Assembly (NCBI RefSeq): GCF_018811945.1
Contig: NZ_JACRVU010000008.1
Coordinates: forward strand, 62,001-126,000
Length of the DNA stretch: 64,000 nucleotides
Direction of reading: 5' to 3'
DNA from: Gluconobacter sp. P1C6_b
Lineage (GTDB): Bacteria > Pseudomonadota > Alphaproteobacteria > Acetobacterales > Acetobacteraceae
This document shows, one piece after another, positions 1 through 8,566 of the stretch; within the stretch, counting starts at the first letter, position 1; the number at the start of each line of letters is the position of its first letter. A program made the translations under genes and the position numbers. The notes beneath the pieces are model-generated. The model ran no database searches. It was not told the DNA's origin and saw only the letters and a program-made list of their open reading frames with translations.

Positions 1-120
1 TTTATGCCGCTGCGTCTGGCCCTGACGGGGGAGGATGCAGGACCGGAACTGCATGTCCTGCTCGGCCTGATGGGCCGTGAGCGGACGGTCGCGCGCCTGC
101 GGGACGCCATTCAGGCCTGA
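1..120 (+). CDS. gltX: Glutamyl-tRNA synthetase, C-terminal end (partial)
   Basis: The first 39 codons in frame 1 encode the end of a protein and stop with TGA at 118-120. The segment [20 protein letters not shown] and the closing [12 protein letters not shown] match the end of the anticodon-binding domain of bacterial glutamyl-tRNA synthetase, which charges tRNA-Glu in the cytoplasm. The catalytic domain lies outside the window, so the assignment rests on this short tail only. A terminator-like hairpin follows directly. Confidence 0.75.
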   Translation, partial: FMPLRLALTGEDAGPELHVLLGLMGRERTVARLRDAIQA

Positions 121-128
121 TCCTGTTG

Positions 129-168
129 CCCGTCGCGCCGTTCAAAAAGCATGACGGGCTTTTTTTTC
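129..168. terminator. Terminator between gltX and the epimerase gene
   Basis: CCCGTC (129-134) pairs with GACGGG (153-158), and an alternative AAAAAGC/GCTTTTT stem nests inside. A run of eight T follows (160-167). It should end gltX transcription. The upstream A-run gives weaker potential on the other strand. The T-run overlaps the stop codon of the convergent epimerase gene. Confidence 0.65.
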
Positions 169-1051
169 AGATTGCCCTGACGGACCAGAACGCCGTCCAA
201 CTCTCACCCGGTTTCAGATGCAGCAGACCGGGCTTGCATGAAAAATCATCCGCAAATCCCGCCGGTGTCGCATATCCATACCAGGGTTCGATGCACAGGA
301 ATTCCGCGCCCGGCTTTGTCCACAGACCAAGTTCCCGGAAGCCGCCCCAGACGAACCGGATGCCATGCCCGTCCGGATCCACCATATCCACGGACCGGCT
401 TTCCGGCTTCTCCAGAATGAGGGCGTCTTTTGCGAACAGCGCATCCGTCAGGGGAAGAATATTCTCCCTGACCGGGGTATGGAACTTCTCCGGCAGCATC
501 AGCCCATCGGCACCGATCCGACGGACGGGCAGAGGCTCGTCATATTCGAAGACCAGCCTGTAGCTCTCTTTCGCTACACCGTCCTTCAGCGGCCAGCGGA
601 ACGCCGGATGCGCGCCCAGCGAAGCATGGAGTGTCTGGCTGCTGTCCGGGTTGTGCAGGTGGTACGAGACCCGCAGCGTGGCGTTCTCGATCAGATAGAC
701 CACCCGCAGATGGAACGCGGCAGGGAAGAGGGCGCGGCTTTCCGCGTCGTCCACGAGCTCCAGCGTGCAGCCTTCCGCCGTTCGCGAAATCCATCGGAAC
801 GCCCGGTCCCGCGCCAGTCCGTGTTGTTTGAGATGCACGGGCTGTCCATTGAGCGTGGCCCGATCATCGGGGAGTTTACCGATGATCGGGAACAGGATTG
901 GCGAATGTTTCGGCCATGCCGGCCCCGCGTTCCAGAGCAGGTCTTCCGATCCGCTGCGCAGGGCGACCAGCTCGGCGCCATGACGTCTCACCGAGGCCTT
1001 CAGCAGGCCGGTGCCGAAATCATGTCTGTCATCCGTCATGTGTTCAGTCAT
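167..1051 (-). CDS. Aldose 1-epimerase family protein
   Basis: A 294-aa cytoplasmic protein of the galactose-mutarotase fold, closest in pattern to the LacX/YphB-type epimerase branch. Visible marks are HG near residues 77-78, the catalytic-type His in GAHPAF (about 148) and the Glu in IEPWYGYATP (about 255). The family interconverts alpha and beta anomers of aldoses; the substrate cannot be read from sequence. The start at 1051 is preceded by AGGAGA at good spacing and overlaps the end of the upstream channel gene by 8 bases, so the two are probably translationally coupled. It is the last gene of the cysS-trmJ-channel run. Confidence 0.85.
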   Translation of the reverse strand: MTEHMTDDRHDFGTGLLKASVRRHGAELVALRSGSEDLLWNAGPAWPKHSPILFPIIGKLPDDRATLNGQPVHLKQHGLARDRAFRWISRTAEGCTLELVDDAESRALFPAAFHLRVVYLIENATLRVSYHLHNPDSSQTLHASLGAHPAFRWPLKDGVAKESYRLVFEYDEPLPVRRIGADGLMLPEKFHTPVRENILPLTDALFAKDALILEKPESRSVDMVDPDGHGIRFVWGGFRELGLWTKPGAEFLCIEPWYGYATPAGFADDFSCKPGLLHLKPGESWTAFWSVRAI

Positions 1052-2057
1052 GGGATGTCTCCTGTCGGGGGGTAGGATCAGGTGCCTTGGGCGTATCACC
1101 CGGTTCGGTCGTATGGAAGCGACGGAAGTCGACCTCCACCCGGCCATCCGGACGATTTTCGATCATATCCGAAAAACGGTATCCGTGTTTCACATGTCCG
1201 ATCTCATAGGCGTGACGGGCAAAAACGGTCTGGGAGGAAATCTCGTCCGTACCGTCCATCGTGATGATGATTTCCGCGTTCTGGCCAATCAGTGTTTCTG
1301 CAGTGAGGCCGTAAAGCGGGCTGTGGTCATCGATCAGATGCGTCGCGTTCAGGCTGATCCGGAAGATCGGCATGTGCGACTGCACCAGTGTCAGCCGATC
1401 GAACCGGCGCACCAGACGTCCACGCTCATCGGGCATCAGCCGCGTCAGCGTCATTTCGATATTGGCCGAAAGAATCAGCGTACGGCGCTGGTTGGCCAGG
1501 CGGATCGTCAGTGTTGGGATCACGTCGTCATAGGAGACGACCGCCACATGGCTGAACAGCACCCGTGCGCGGGGGCGCGAGAAACGGGCAAACACCAGCC
1601 CCGTCGCCAGGGCATTGAGCATCATGCCCGCCAGAACTTCGAAAGAGACGATCGTGTTTGTCAGTCGCCCGACGGGGGCCATGGTGCCGTAACCGACGGT
1701 CGAAATGGTTTGCACGCTAAAGAAGACATCATCGAGGAAATCGCCGTGCGGGACACCGCTCACACTGTGCGGGATGACGTAATACATCAGTGCAAAGGCG
1801 ACATTGATGACCAGATACAGACCCATGGATGCCCAGAAGAAGGCAAACCAGCTCATCGTCATCAGGGTATGGTAGAGATCACCGAAAACCCCGGCATCCA
1901 GACCGGTCCGGATGATGTCGCTCCGGCCGTTCTCTTCGAGAACATGGGCCCGGATTTTGTTGGCGGTCTCGACGACCGTTTCATGCGTTTCAGGATGGAC
2001 TGGCACTCCAGGATCGGGTCGGGGTTCCATCCGTTTCCTATGGCGCCAGTGGATCAT
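1044..2057 (-). CDS. Inward-rectifier K+ channel, KirBac family
   Basis: A 337-aa inner-membrane potassium channel. The order is a cytoplasmic slide-helix region (to about 60), TM1 (about 66-92), pore helix and selectivity filter TVGYG (120-124), TM2 (about 131-157), then the immunoglobulin-like cytoplasmic Kir domain (about 160-300) with segments such as LFSHVAVV and GYRFSDMI. This is the KirBac layout rather than a KcsA or RCK channel. AGGAG sits ten bases before the start, inside the end of trmJ, whose stop is 4 bases upstream. About 35 polar, Pro-rich residues at the C-terminus lie beyond the usual fold. Gating ligand unknown. Confidence 0.9.
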   Translation of the reverse strand: MIHWRHRKRMEPRPDPGVPVHPETHETVVETANKIRAHVLEENGRSDIIRTGLDAGVFGDLYHTLMTMSWFAFFWASMGLYLVINVAFALMYYVIPHSVSGVPHGDFLDDVFFSVQTISTVGYGTMAPVGRLTNTIVSFEVLAGMMLNALATGLVFARFSRPRARVLFSHVAVVSYDDVIPTLTIRLANQRRTLILSANIEMTLTRLMPDERGRLVRRFDRLTLVQSHMPIFRISLNATHLIDDHSPLYGLTAETLIGQNAEIIITMDGTDEISSQTVFARHAYEIGHVKHGYRFSDMIENRPDGRVEVDFRRFHTTEPGDTPKAPDPTPRQETSHD

Positions 2058-2061
2058 GGGA

Positions 2062-2838
2062 TCAGCTCCTGTTCCTGCGGGCGCTGCTCAGTTCGCTGAC
2101 AACGCCGTGAAGGGTGCGAAGCTCCTGTTCCGTCACTTCGCCTCGGGTGAAGAAATGACGCAGGTTCCGCACCATGCCAGGGCGTTTCTGCTCATTTCGA
2201 AGGAAATTCGTCTCGTCCAGATCGCGGATGAGATGGGACATGAAATTCTCCATCTCCCCCTTGGTCGCCACATGCGTCTCATTGGTCATGAGTTCGCGGG
2301 GCGGCGTCATGTCTTCCGTCAGGAACCACTCATAGGCCATGATGAGAACGGCCTGCGCGAGGTTGAGGGACATGAATTTCGGGTTGAGCGGATAACGGAC
2401 CAGCGTATCGGCGCGGGCCATGTCCTCGTTGTCCAGTCCGGCGCGTTCTGGTCCGAACAGGATACCGGTGCGCAGGCCGCGATTGGACGCAACGCGCAGT
2501 TCGGCCGCGGCTCCGCGCGCGGTCATGACCGGTTTGACCACATGGCGCGGGCGCGGGCAGGTCGCGAAAATGCGGTGCAGATCGGCGACCGCATCATCCA
2601 CGGTCTCGAACACCTGAGCTGCATCCAGAATCCGGTCCGCGCCAGAAGACGCATACCAGGCCCGTTCCTGCGGCCAGCCGTCGCGCGGGGCCACGATGCG
2701 CAGATGGAACAGGCCGCCATTCGCCATGGCGCGCGCGGTCGTGCCGATATTCTCGGCAAGCTGGGGGCGCACCAGGATCACAACCGGATCAAACTCACCA
2801 ATAGGGCCGATATTGGCCCCGCCGTCACGTCCGGTCAT
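2062..2838 (-). CDS. trmJ: tRNA/rRNA 2'-O-methyltransferase, TrmJ type
   Basis: A 258-aa SPOUT-fold RNA methyltransferase. The N-terminal part has VRPQLAENIGTTARAM. The knotted SAM-binding core has GILFGPERAGL and a second motif NPKFMSLNLAQAV, typical of TrmJ (tRNA Cm32/Um32 methylation). A longer reading from 2856 would overlap cysS by 16 bases, but GGAAGG is well placed for the ATG at 2838, two bases after the cysS stop, so I use that start. TrmJ and cysteinyl-tRNA synthetase both act on tRNA, which suits shared transcription. A related rRNA-methylating TrmH homologue is the main alternative. Confidence 0.85.
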   Translation of the reverse strand: MTGRDGGANIGPIGEFDPVVILVRPQLAENIGTTARAMANGGLFHLRIVAPRDGWPQERAWYASSGADRILDAAQVFETVDDAVADLHRIFATCPRPRHVVKPVMTARGAAAELRVASNRGLRTGILFGPERAGLDNEDMARADTLVRYPLNPKFMSLNLAQAVLIMAYEWFLTEDMTPPRELMTNETHVATKGEMENFMSHLIRDLDETNFLRNEQKRPGMVRNLRHFFTRGEVTEQELRTLHGVVSELSSARRNRS

Positions 2839-2840
2839 GG

Positions 2841-4199
2841 TTATGCCTTCCGCCATGTTGTGCCACCAGGGCCGTCTTCAAGAGTAATGCCATCGGCGGC
2901 AAGCTGCGCACGGATGGCATCGGCACGGGCGAAATCGCGGGATTTGCGGGCTGCAAGACGCTCTTCAATCAGCTTTTCAATGGCACCGGCATCCACACCG
3001 GACTGGAACCACTCGGCAGGCGTGACATTGAACAGGCCCAGCAGCTTTCCGGCTGCCAGCAGGCTGGAGGCCGCGTCCTGATCACCCTGTATGGCGGCGT
3101 CCGCCAGCGGATGCAGCGCGGCAATGGCCAGCGGTGTGTTCAGGTCATCGCACAGCGCATCCATAACTGCGGCCGGGACGGTGGCGTCGGCTTGAGCGTT
3201 TCCGCGTTCAAGCGCCCGGTACAGCCGGTCCAGAACCCGGCGTGCTTCCTCAAGCTTTTCCCAGCTGAAATCCAGCGTGGAGCGGTAATGCGCGCCCAGA
3301 TAGAGCAGGCGTAGCGGTTCGGCGGGCGAGCGATCCAGCACTTCGCGGATCGTGAAGAAATTGCCGAGCGATTTCGACATCTTCTCGCCGTTCGACAGCA
3401 GCATCCCGTTATGGACCCAGTGCGTGGCGAACTTGCCGTGCGGGTAGCAGCACATGGACTGCGCACGCTCGTTTTCATGATGCGGGAACAGCAGATCGTC
3501 GCCGCCACCATGGATGTCGAAGCTCTCGCCCAGATAACGGTGAGACATGGCCGAGCATTCGATATGCCAGCCCGGACGACCACGCCCATACGGGCTGTCC
3601 CAGCCCGGCAGATCCGGCTCGGATGGCTTCCACAGCACGAAATCGCCCGGATCACGCTTGTATGGCGCGACTTCAACACGCGCGCCCGCAATCATGTCAT
3701 CGAGCGAACGCCCGGACAGCGACCCATAGGACGGGAAATTGCGCACCGCGAACAGCACATGCCCTTCGGCCACATAAGCATGGCCGTTCTCGACCAGGCG
3801 CCCGATCATTTCCAGCATGTCATCGATATGATGGGTCGCGCGCGGCTCGATATCGGGTGGCAGGATGAAGAGTGACGCGAGATCTTCATGAAAGGCCTGC
3901 GTCGTGCGCTCGGTCAGGGCGGAAATGTCCTCCCCGTTCTCCTTCGCGCGTGCGTTGATCTTGTCGTCCACGTCGGTCACGTTGCGGACATAGGTCACAC
4001 GCGGATACATCGTGCGCAGCAGGCGGATGAGGATATCCGCGCACATCATGGCGCGCAGATTGCCTAAATGCGCGCGGTCATAGACGGTCGGTCCACAGAA
4101 ATAGACGCGCACATTCTCAGGATCGAGGGGCGTGAACGGTCGCTTGTCGCGAAGATGGGTATCGTGCAGGCGGAGCACGTTTGAAGCAGGATCGGCCAT
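2841..4199 (-). CDS. cysS: Cysteinyl-tRNA synthetase
   Basis: A 452-aa class I aminoacyl-tRNA synthetase that activates cysteine and charges tRNA-Cys. The HIGH-type signature is HLGN after CGPTVYDRA, and the KMSKS loop appears as NGEKMSKSLGNF. Zinc ligands are the Cys in YFCGPT, the Cys in IECSAMS and the His/Glu of HHENE. Length fits the family (about 460). The ATG at 4199 gives the normal N-terminus; no strong ribosome site is visible. It is the first gene of a leftward operon and is divergent from the MATE gene 86 bases away. Confidence 0.96.
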   Translation of the reverse strand: MADPASNVLRLHDTHLRDKRPFTPLDPENVRVYFCGPTVYDRAHLGNLRAMMCADILIRLLRTMYPRVTYVRNVTDVDDKINARAKENGEDISALTERTTQAFHEDLASLFILPPDIEPRATHHIDDMLEMIGRLVENGHAYVAEGHVLFAVRNFPSYGSLSGRSLDDMIAGARVEVAPYKRDPGDFVLWKPSEPDLPGWDSPYGRGRPGWHIECSAMSHRYLGESFDIHGGGDDLLFPHHENERAQSMCCYPHGKFATHWVHNGMLLSNGEKMSKSLGNFFTIREVLDRSPAEPLRLLYLGAHYRSTLDFSWEKLEEARRVLDRLYRALERGNAQADATVPAAVMDALCDDLNTPLAIAALHPLADAAIQGDQDAASSLLAAGKLLGLFNVTPAEWFQSGVDAGAIEKLIEERLAARKSRDFARADAIRAQLAADGITLEDGPGGTTWRKA

Positions 4200-4285
4200 A
4201 CGCCGATCAATGCGCCAGCCTTGGTTCAGGTGCAACAGGCTTTGTTACTCTTGTCGGCGCCTTTGACCCCTGTAATAGGGGGCGC

Positions 4286-5680
4286 ATGAGCAGTGCCCTT
4301 TCCAGTCCGCCGACCGATCCGACAACTCCGCGCAGTCACGCGCTGGCCCTGCTGCGCGTTGCCCTCCCGTTGGCCCTGTCGCAGCTTTCCGAAATGGCCA
4401 TGGGGGTCACGGATACGATCCTGCTCGGTGGCCTCGGTGTAACGGAAGTCGCGATTGGTGGCCTGTCGAGCACATTCTTCTTCACGACAATGGTAACTTT
4501 TCAGGCCATTCTCGGTGGGGCAGGGGTGCTTCTGTCGCATGGCCGCGGTGCAGAGGATCACGGGCAGGCTTCCCACGATGGCCGGAGCGTCATGAGTGCG
4601 ACGCTGCTGCTGGCCATTGCGGTCTTCATCCCCTGCGCGCTGCTGCTGGCTTTCTCAAAGACAATCTTCGGCGCGATTGGCGAGCCAGCCGAGGTCGTCA
4701 CGCATGGCAGTCGTTTCATCGATATTCTGCTGCTGTCGCTGTTGCCCGATCTGGCGGTCATCGGCGTCCTGCGTGTCGCGCTGCCTGCGCTCGGAGCGGA
4801 AACGCTGCTGCTCTGGATCATGCCGGCCATGGCGGTCTGTAATGGTCTGACCAATGCGGCTCTCATTCATGGCTGGGCCGGGCTGCCAGCCATGGGGCTT
4901 TATGGTTCCGCGACGGCCACGACGCTGACCGGCTGGGTCGTCAGTTTCGCGCTTTTCGGACTGTGCCTGACCCATCCGCGTGTCCGGGCGGTCCTGAAGC
5001 CGGCCGCCGTGCAGTGGCCTGTCGTAAAGGAACTGCTGAAGCTCGGCGGACCGATGATGATGGGGGCGGCGGCCGAGATCCTGATGTTCCAGATCACCAG
5101 CCTGCGCGCCGGTGAACTCGGGACACACAGTCTGGCCGCCCATCAGGTAGCGCTGAATGTCAGTTCGCTGCTGTTCATGGTGTGTCTGGCGATTGGGCAG
5201 GCGACCAATGTGCGCGTGGCCTACTGGCGTGGTGCGGGCCGTATGGAGCAGAGCCGTCGTGCGGCCCTGACCGGCACGGGCATCGTCCTGATGTGGAGCC
5301 TCGCCACATCTTCGCTTCTGCTGATCTGGCCGGAGAAGATCCTGCCGCTTTATTTCTCGAATCGCGCGCCTGATCCCGAGACCACGGCACTTGTTGTCAT
5401 CCTGCTACGGACCGCCGGGCTCTATCAGATCGTGGATGGCCTGCAATGCGTGTTCAGCGGTGCGCTTCGGGGCTGTGGTGATGCCATTACACCCATGCTC
5501 ATTGCGGTAGCGAGTTACGGTCTGATTGGTCTGGTTTTCGGAGGATGGCTGGCCTTCCACCAGCATGTCGGTGTGGAAGGCCTGTGGATCGGTATGGCGC
5601 TGGCGCTGGCCACGACCTGCGTGGCCTTCGGGATCAGGCTGCTGCGCGTGATGCGCAAGCCCGTCCCTGCCAGATCGTGA
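4286..5680 (+). CDS. MATE family multidrug efflux transporter
   Basis: A 464-aa inner-membrane protein with about 12 hydrophobic helices in two MatE halves, the usual size of the family. ALPLALSQLSEMAMGVTDTI is the first helix with its conserved Gln and Met, and a matching LLKLGGPMMMGAAAEI opens the second half. MATE proteins export cationic drugs or metabolites by Na+ or H+ antiport; the substrate is not predictable. The start at 4286 follows AGGGGG. Its last 47 bases are also the antisense end of the convergent MFS gene, with no terminator hairpin between them. Confidence 0.92.
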   Translation: MSSALSSPPTDPTTPRSHALALLRVALPLALSQLSEMAMGVTDTILLGGLGVTEVAIGGLSSTFFFTTMVTFQAILGGAGVLLSHGRGAEDHGQASHDGRSVMSATLLLAIAVFIPCALLLAFSKTIFGAIGEPAEVVTHGSRFIDILLLSLLPDLAVIGVLRVALPALGAETLLLWIMPAMAVCNGLTNAALIHGWAGLPAMGLYGSATATTLTGWVVSFALFGLCLTHPRVRAVLKPAAVQWPVVKELLKLGGPMMMGAAAEILMFQITSLRAGELGTHSLAAHQVALNVSSLLFMVCLAIGQATNVRVAYWRGAGRMEQSRRAALTGTGIVLMWSLATSSLLLIWPEKILPLYFSNRAPDPETTALVVILLRTAGLYQIVDGLQCVFSGALRGCGDAITPMLIAVASYGLIGLVFGGWLAFHQHVGVEGLWIGMALALATTCVAFGIRLLRVMRKPVPARS

Positions 5681-6848
5681 TGAAATAGATCAGCAGGCCC
5701 AGAGCCGAGAACACAGCTCCGCCCCAGCCAACTGATCCTAGTCCCAGCCCGGAACTGACCAGTACGGCACCCAGCCAGGCGCCAAAGGCATTGGCCAGAT
5801 TGAAGGCTGAATGGTTCAGAGACGCCGCCAGCGTCTGCGCGTCTCCGGCAACTTCCATCAGGCGCGTTTGCAGGGCGGGAGACAGCATAATGATTCCGGC
5901 CGGGACCAGGAACGTGACCGGCAGCATGGCGTAGGGCGAGGGCAGCAGCAGCCAGAACCCCAGCATGAAAACAATGCTTGTCGTCAGCGAGACGATCACC
6001 GTCCGGTCAATGCTGCGATCCGCCATGGTTCCGCCGAGCGCATTGCCCGCCACCATGCCGAGACCCCACACAACCTGATAGACCGCCACAAACCAGCCCG
6101 GCAGATGCGTCACCTGCGTCAGTCCGGTCGTCAGGAAGGTGTAGATCCCGAATAGGCCACCAAATCCGACTGCACTGGTCAGCAGCGTCAGCAGGACCTG
6201 CGGTCGCTTGAATGCGCCGAGTTCCGCCAGTGCCGTTGCACCGGGATGCGGTTTGTCCCGGGGCGCGAAGAACCAGATTCCTGCGAAGCACAACACGCCC
6301 AGTGCTGCGATGCTTCCGTAAGCCACGCGCCAGCCCACATGATTGGCGGCATAGGTGGAGAGCGGTGAGCCGATCACCGTCGAGATCATGATGCCTGACA
6401 GCACCTGCCCGACGGCCCGCCCGCGCCGGGCCCGCTCGACCATTGACGCACCGATCAGGGCCGAAACGCCAAAGAAAGCTCCATGAGGCAGCCCCGTAAT
6501 GAAGCGCATGAGTTCGATACCGGTAAAGCCCGGCATCAGGATGCTGCCAACATTACCTGCGATGAACAGGCATAGCAGACACAGCAGGAGCGTGCGGCGG
6601 GGCAGGCGTGCACCGATGATGGCAATCAGGGGCGCGCCGATGACAACGCCCATCGCATAGGCCGAGATCGCCCAGCTTGCCTGCGAAATGGTGATGTTCA
6701 GGGAATGGGAAAATTCCGGCAGCAGTCCCATCATGGCGAATTCGCCGGTTCCGATGGTGAAAGTTGCCAGCATGAGGGACAGCATGGCCGGTCCGACACC
6801 GTGGGGTGGGCGCACCCTCTCGACGTCGGGAGGTTCGATGGAGTCCAT
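5634..6848 (-). CDS. MFS transporter, DHA1 (AraJ/YdhP-like) family
   Basis: A 404-aa major facilitator superfamily permease with 12 predicted helices. The first helix has TIGTGEFAMMGLLPEF, characteristic of AraJ/YdhP-type sugar or drug exporters. The loop between helices 2 and 3 carries GARLPRR, and helix 4 has GLPHGAFFGVSALI. It would sit in the inner membrane as a proton-coupled exporter of unknown substrate. The final codons overlap the end of the MATE gene on the other strand by 47 bases. Confidence 0.9.
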   Translation of the reverse strand: MDSIEPPDVERVRPPHGVGPAMLSLMLATFTIGTGEFAMMGLLPEFSHSLNITISQASWAISAYAMGVVIGAPLIAIIGARLPRRTLLLCLLCLFIAGNVGSILMPGFTGIELMRFITGLPHGAFFGVSALIGASMVERARRGRAVGQVLSGIMISTVIGSPLSTYAANHVGWRVAYGSIAALGVLCFAGIWFFAPRDKPHPGATALAELGAFKRPQVLLTLLTSAVGFGGLFGIYTFLTTGLTQVTHLPGWFVAVYQVVWGLGMVAGNALGGTMADRSIDRTVIVSLTTSIVFMLGFWLLLPSPYAMLPVTFLVPAGIIMLSPALQTRLMEVAGDAQTLAASLNHSAFNLANAFGAWLGAVLVSSGLGLGSVGWGGAVFSALGLLIYFITIWQGRACASRAAA

Positions 6849-6910
6849 AAGAAGTAGGTCCGGGAATGGAGGTCAGGACCGTGCTGCCATTGCCGGAGCC
6901 TGAAAAGCGG

Positions 6911-6940
6911 TAACGGCTTCCCGAGAGGGAGAAGCCGTTA
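6911..6940 (-). terminator. Hairpin after the BON-LysM gene
   Basis: TAACGGCTTC (6911-6920) and GAAGCCGTTA (6931-6940) form a perfect 10-bp stem with a 10-base loop, starting 9 bases past the stop of the leftward BON-LysM gene. The tail on that strand is only weakly T-rich (CCGCTTTTC), so termination may be incomplete. Confidence 0.6.
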
Positions 6941-6948
6941 CGGACAGA

Positions 6949-7419
6949 TCAGTTCTCGGTTGGCAGACGGATGGTCTGCCCCGGATAAATGTCATCCTTG
7001 GATGTGACAAGCGGTTGATTTGCATCAAGGAGTTCATCGCCCGTGACATCCTGCGGCAGCTTCTGTGCCACCTCGTCCAGAGTCTTGCTGGTCTTGATCT
7101 CCAGGAATTCCGGATCGGGCGTGCCGGGTGGCACGGCAATCTCGGCCTCAACCGCGGAGACGCCCGCGACGTTGCCGGCCGCCAGGATCATCTGGTCGCG
7201 TTCCTTGGCGCTTTCAGCCTTGCCACGCAGATAGATGGTGCGGTCATCGATCACCAGATGGGACATGTGCATCTGGGCGAGGCCAAATCTCTTGAAGGCA
7301 CGCTTGATGACGCTCTCCCCGGGCTTGGGGGGCAGCGGCGCGTCAAGGGACTGGACCAGTCCTTCGAGGGAGCCTTCGCCGACACGGCCGGCCTTGGGAT
7401 TGAAGCGATAGATTTTCAT
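6949..7419 (-). CDS. BON and LysM domain protein, Kbp/YgaU-like
   Basis: A 156-aa protein without a signal peptide. A BON domain covers about residues 36-96 and a LysM domain about 104-153, ending IYPGQTIRLP. Size, order and lack of an export signal match E. coli YgaU/Kbp (149 aa), a cytoplasmic protein known to bind K+. Potassium binding here is inferred from that resemblance only. The gene is divergent from rpsD and ends in its own hairpin. A KirBac channel gene lies about 5 kb away. A peptidoglycan role, the usual meaning of LysM, is less likely for a non-exported protein. Confidence 0.85.
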   Translation of the reverse strand: MKIYRFNPKAGRVGEGSLEGLVQSLDAPLPPKPGESVIKRAFKRFGLAQMHMSHLVIDDRTIYLRGKAESAKERDQMILAAGNVAGVSAVEAEIAVPPGTPDPEFLEIKTSKTLDEVAQKLPQDVTGDELLDANQPLVTSKDDIYPGQTIRLPTEN

Positions 7420-7632
7420 ACAGGAAACTCGAAAAAGCGTGTTGCTCCCCCGGGGAGAGCTTCTTCAGAAGCACAGGGGGAGTTCCGGACCGTTAGCGCA
7501 GCCGGACATAAAGTGGTTGCGCATTTTCCGAACCCCCACTGCAAGAAAATCACAGGGCTCGCAAGCAGGTTTTGATTGACCCCGACCGGGGACTCCTGTA
7601 GGCGCGACGGCACAGCCGGAAACGTGGACGTA

Positions 7633-7760
7633 CCGGCCGGACCATCAGTGCGGGATTCTGCATCCCGCCGGCCCGGCATCTGGGTGCGCGCCCGTCCTTT
7701 CCAATCCGGGGAAGGGCCTACCGGCACAACAAAACGGACCGCCATGCAGCATGGGGCGGT
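7633..7760 (+). promoter_or_regulatory. Structured 5' leader of rpsD
   Basis: The 365 bases between the BON-LysM and rpsD genes hold no convincing ORF. On the plus strand GCGGGAT (7650-7656) and ATCCCGC (7662-7668) form a perfect stem with a 5-base loop, flanked by C/G-rich arms (7633-7640 and 7668-7676) that can extend it. A second hairpin, ACCGCCATG with CATggGGCGGT (7738-7760), ends 12 bases before the Shine-Dalgarno AGGGG (7773-7777). Ribosomal protein S4 represses its own mRNA in other bacteria, so a feedback element is plausible but unproven here. Confidence 0.45.
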
Positions 7761-7784
7761 TCTGATGAGTACAGGGGTCAACCC

Positions 7785-8402
7785 ATGTCAAAGCGTCTTG
7801 AGAGCAAGTACAAGATCAACCGCCGCCTCGGCGTCAACCTGTGGGGCCGTGCCAAGTCCCCCGTCAACCGTCGCGAATACGGCCCCGGCCAGCACGGTCA
7901 GCGCCGCAAGCAGAAGCCGTCCGACTTCTCCATCCAGCTGATGGCCAAGCAGAAGCTCAAGGGCTACTACGGCAACATCAGCGAGAAGCAGTTCCGCAAG
8001 TATTATGACGAAGCTGTCCGTCGCAAGGGCGATACGTCCGAGAACCTGATCGGTCTGCTCGAGCGTCGTCTGGACGCCGTCGTGTACCGTCTGAAGTTCG
8101 CGATCACGCCGTTCGCTTCGCGTCAGTTCATCAGCCACGGCCACGTCACGGTCAACGGCAAGAAGGTGAACATCCCGTCCTACCTCGTGAAGGAAGGCGA
8201 CGTCATCGAGGTTCGTGACTCCTCCAAGCAGCTCGCCATCGTGCTCGACGCTGTGCAGACGGGTGAGCGCGACACGCCGGAATACGTCGAAGTCGATCAC
8301 CGCCAGATGAAGGGCACGTTCCTGCGTACCCCGGTTCTCTCCGATGTGCCGTACCCGGTGCAGATGGAACCGAACCTGGTCGTCGAGTTCTACTCCCGCT
8401 AA
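7785..8402 (+). CDS. rpsD: 30S ribosomal protein S4
   Basis: A 205-aa small-subunit protein, one of the first to bind 16S rRNA in assembly. The N-terminal region ([16 protein letters not shown]) leads into the S4 RNA-binding domain with [16 protein letters not shown] and [19 protein letters not shown] at about residues 95-150. Length matches the family. It is a single-gene unit with a long leader upstream and a strong terminator downstream. Codon choice is strongly biased, as in other highly expressed genes. The absence of zinc-binding cysteines marks it as the Zn-free S4 form. Confidence 0.98.
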   Translation: MSKRLESKYKINRRLGVNLWGRAKSPVNRREYGPGQHGQRRKQKPSDFSIQLMAKQKLKGYYGNISEKQFRKYYDEAVRRKGDTSENLIGLLERRLDAVVYRLKFAITPFASRQFISHGHVTVNGKKVNIPSYLVKEGDVIEVRDSSKQLAIVLDAVQTGERDTPEYVEVDHRQMKGTFLRTPVLSDVPYPVQMEPNLVVEFYSR

Positions 8403-8405
8403 TTC

Positions 8406-8479
8406 GATCCCGGGCCCACCGGCCCGGATCAGAAAGCGACCGGAAAGCGCCGGATGGGATCTCCCATCCGGCGTTTTTT
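8406..8479 (+). terminator. Rho-independent terminator of rpsD
   Basis: Two hairpins in tandem. The first runs from GATCCCGGGCC to GGCCCGGATC (8406-8430). The second is a 12-bp stem CGCCGGATGGGA (8448-8459) with TCCCATCCGGCG (8462-8473), followed by six T (8474-8479). The second is a textbook intrinsic terminator. Confidence 0.92.
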
Positions 8480-8566
8480 CGTTCTGTGGAGAGCGGGGTG
8501 CCTTTCATGTTGCGCCGAGCTACTGCTGATCGTTACCATAGTGTGATATTGGCAAAGGATCCGGGG

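Noticed and set aside
6911-6940. Inverted repeat as a possible protein-binding operator
   Set aside because: Its place just past a stop codon and its stem-loop geometry fit a terminator better.
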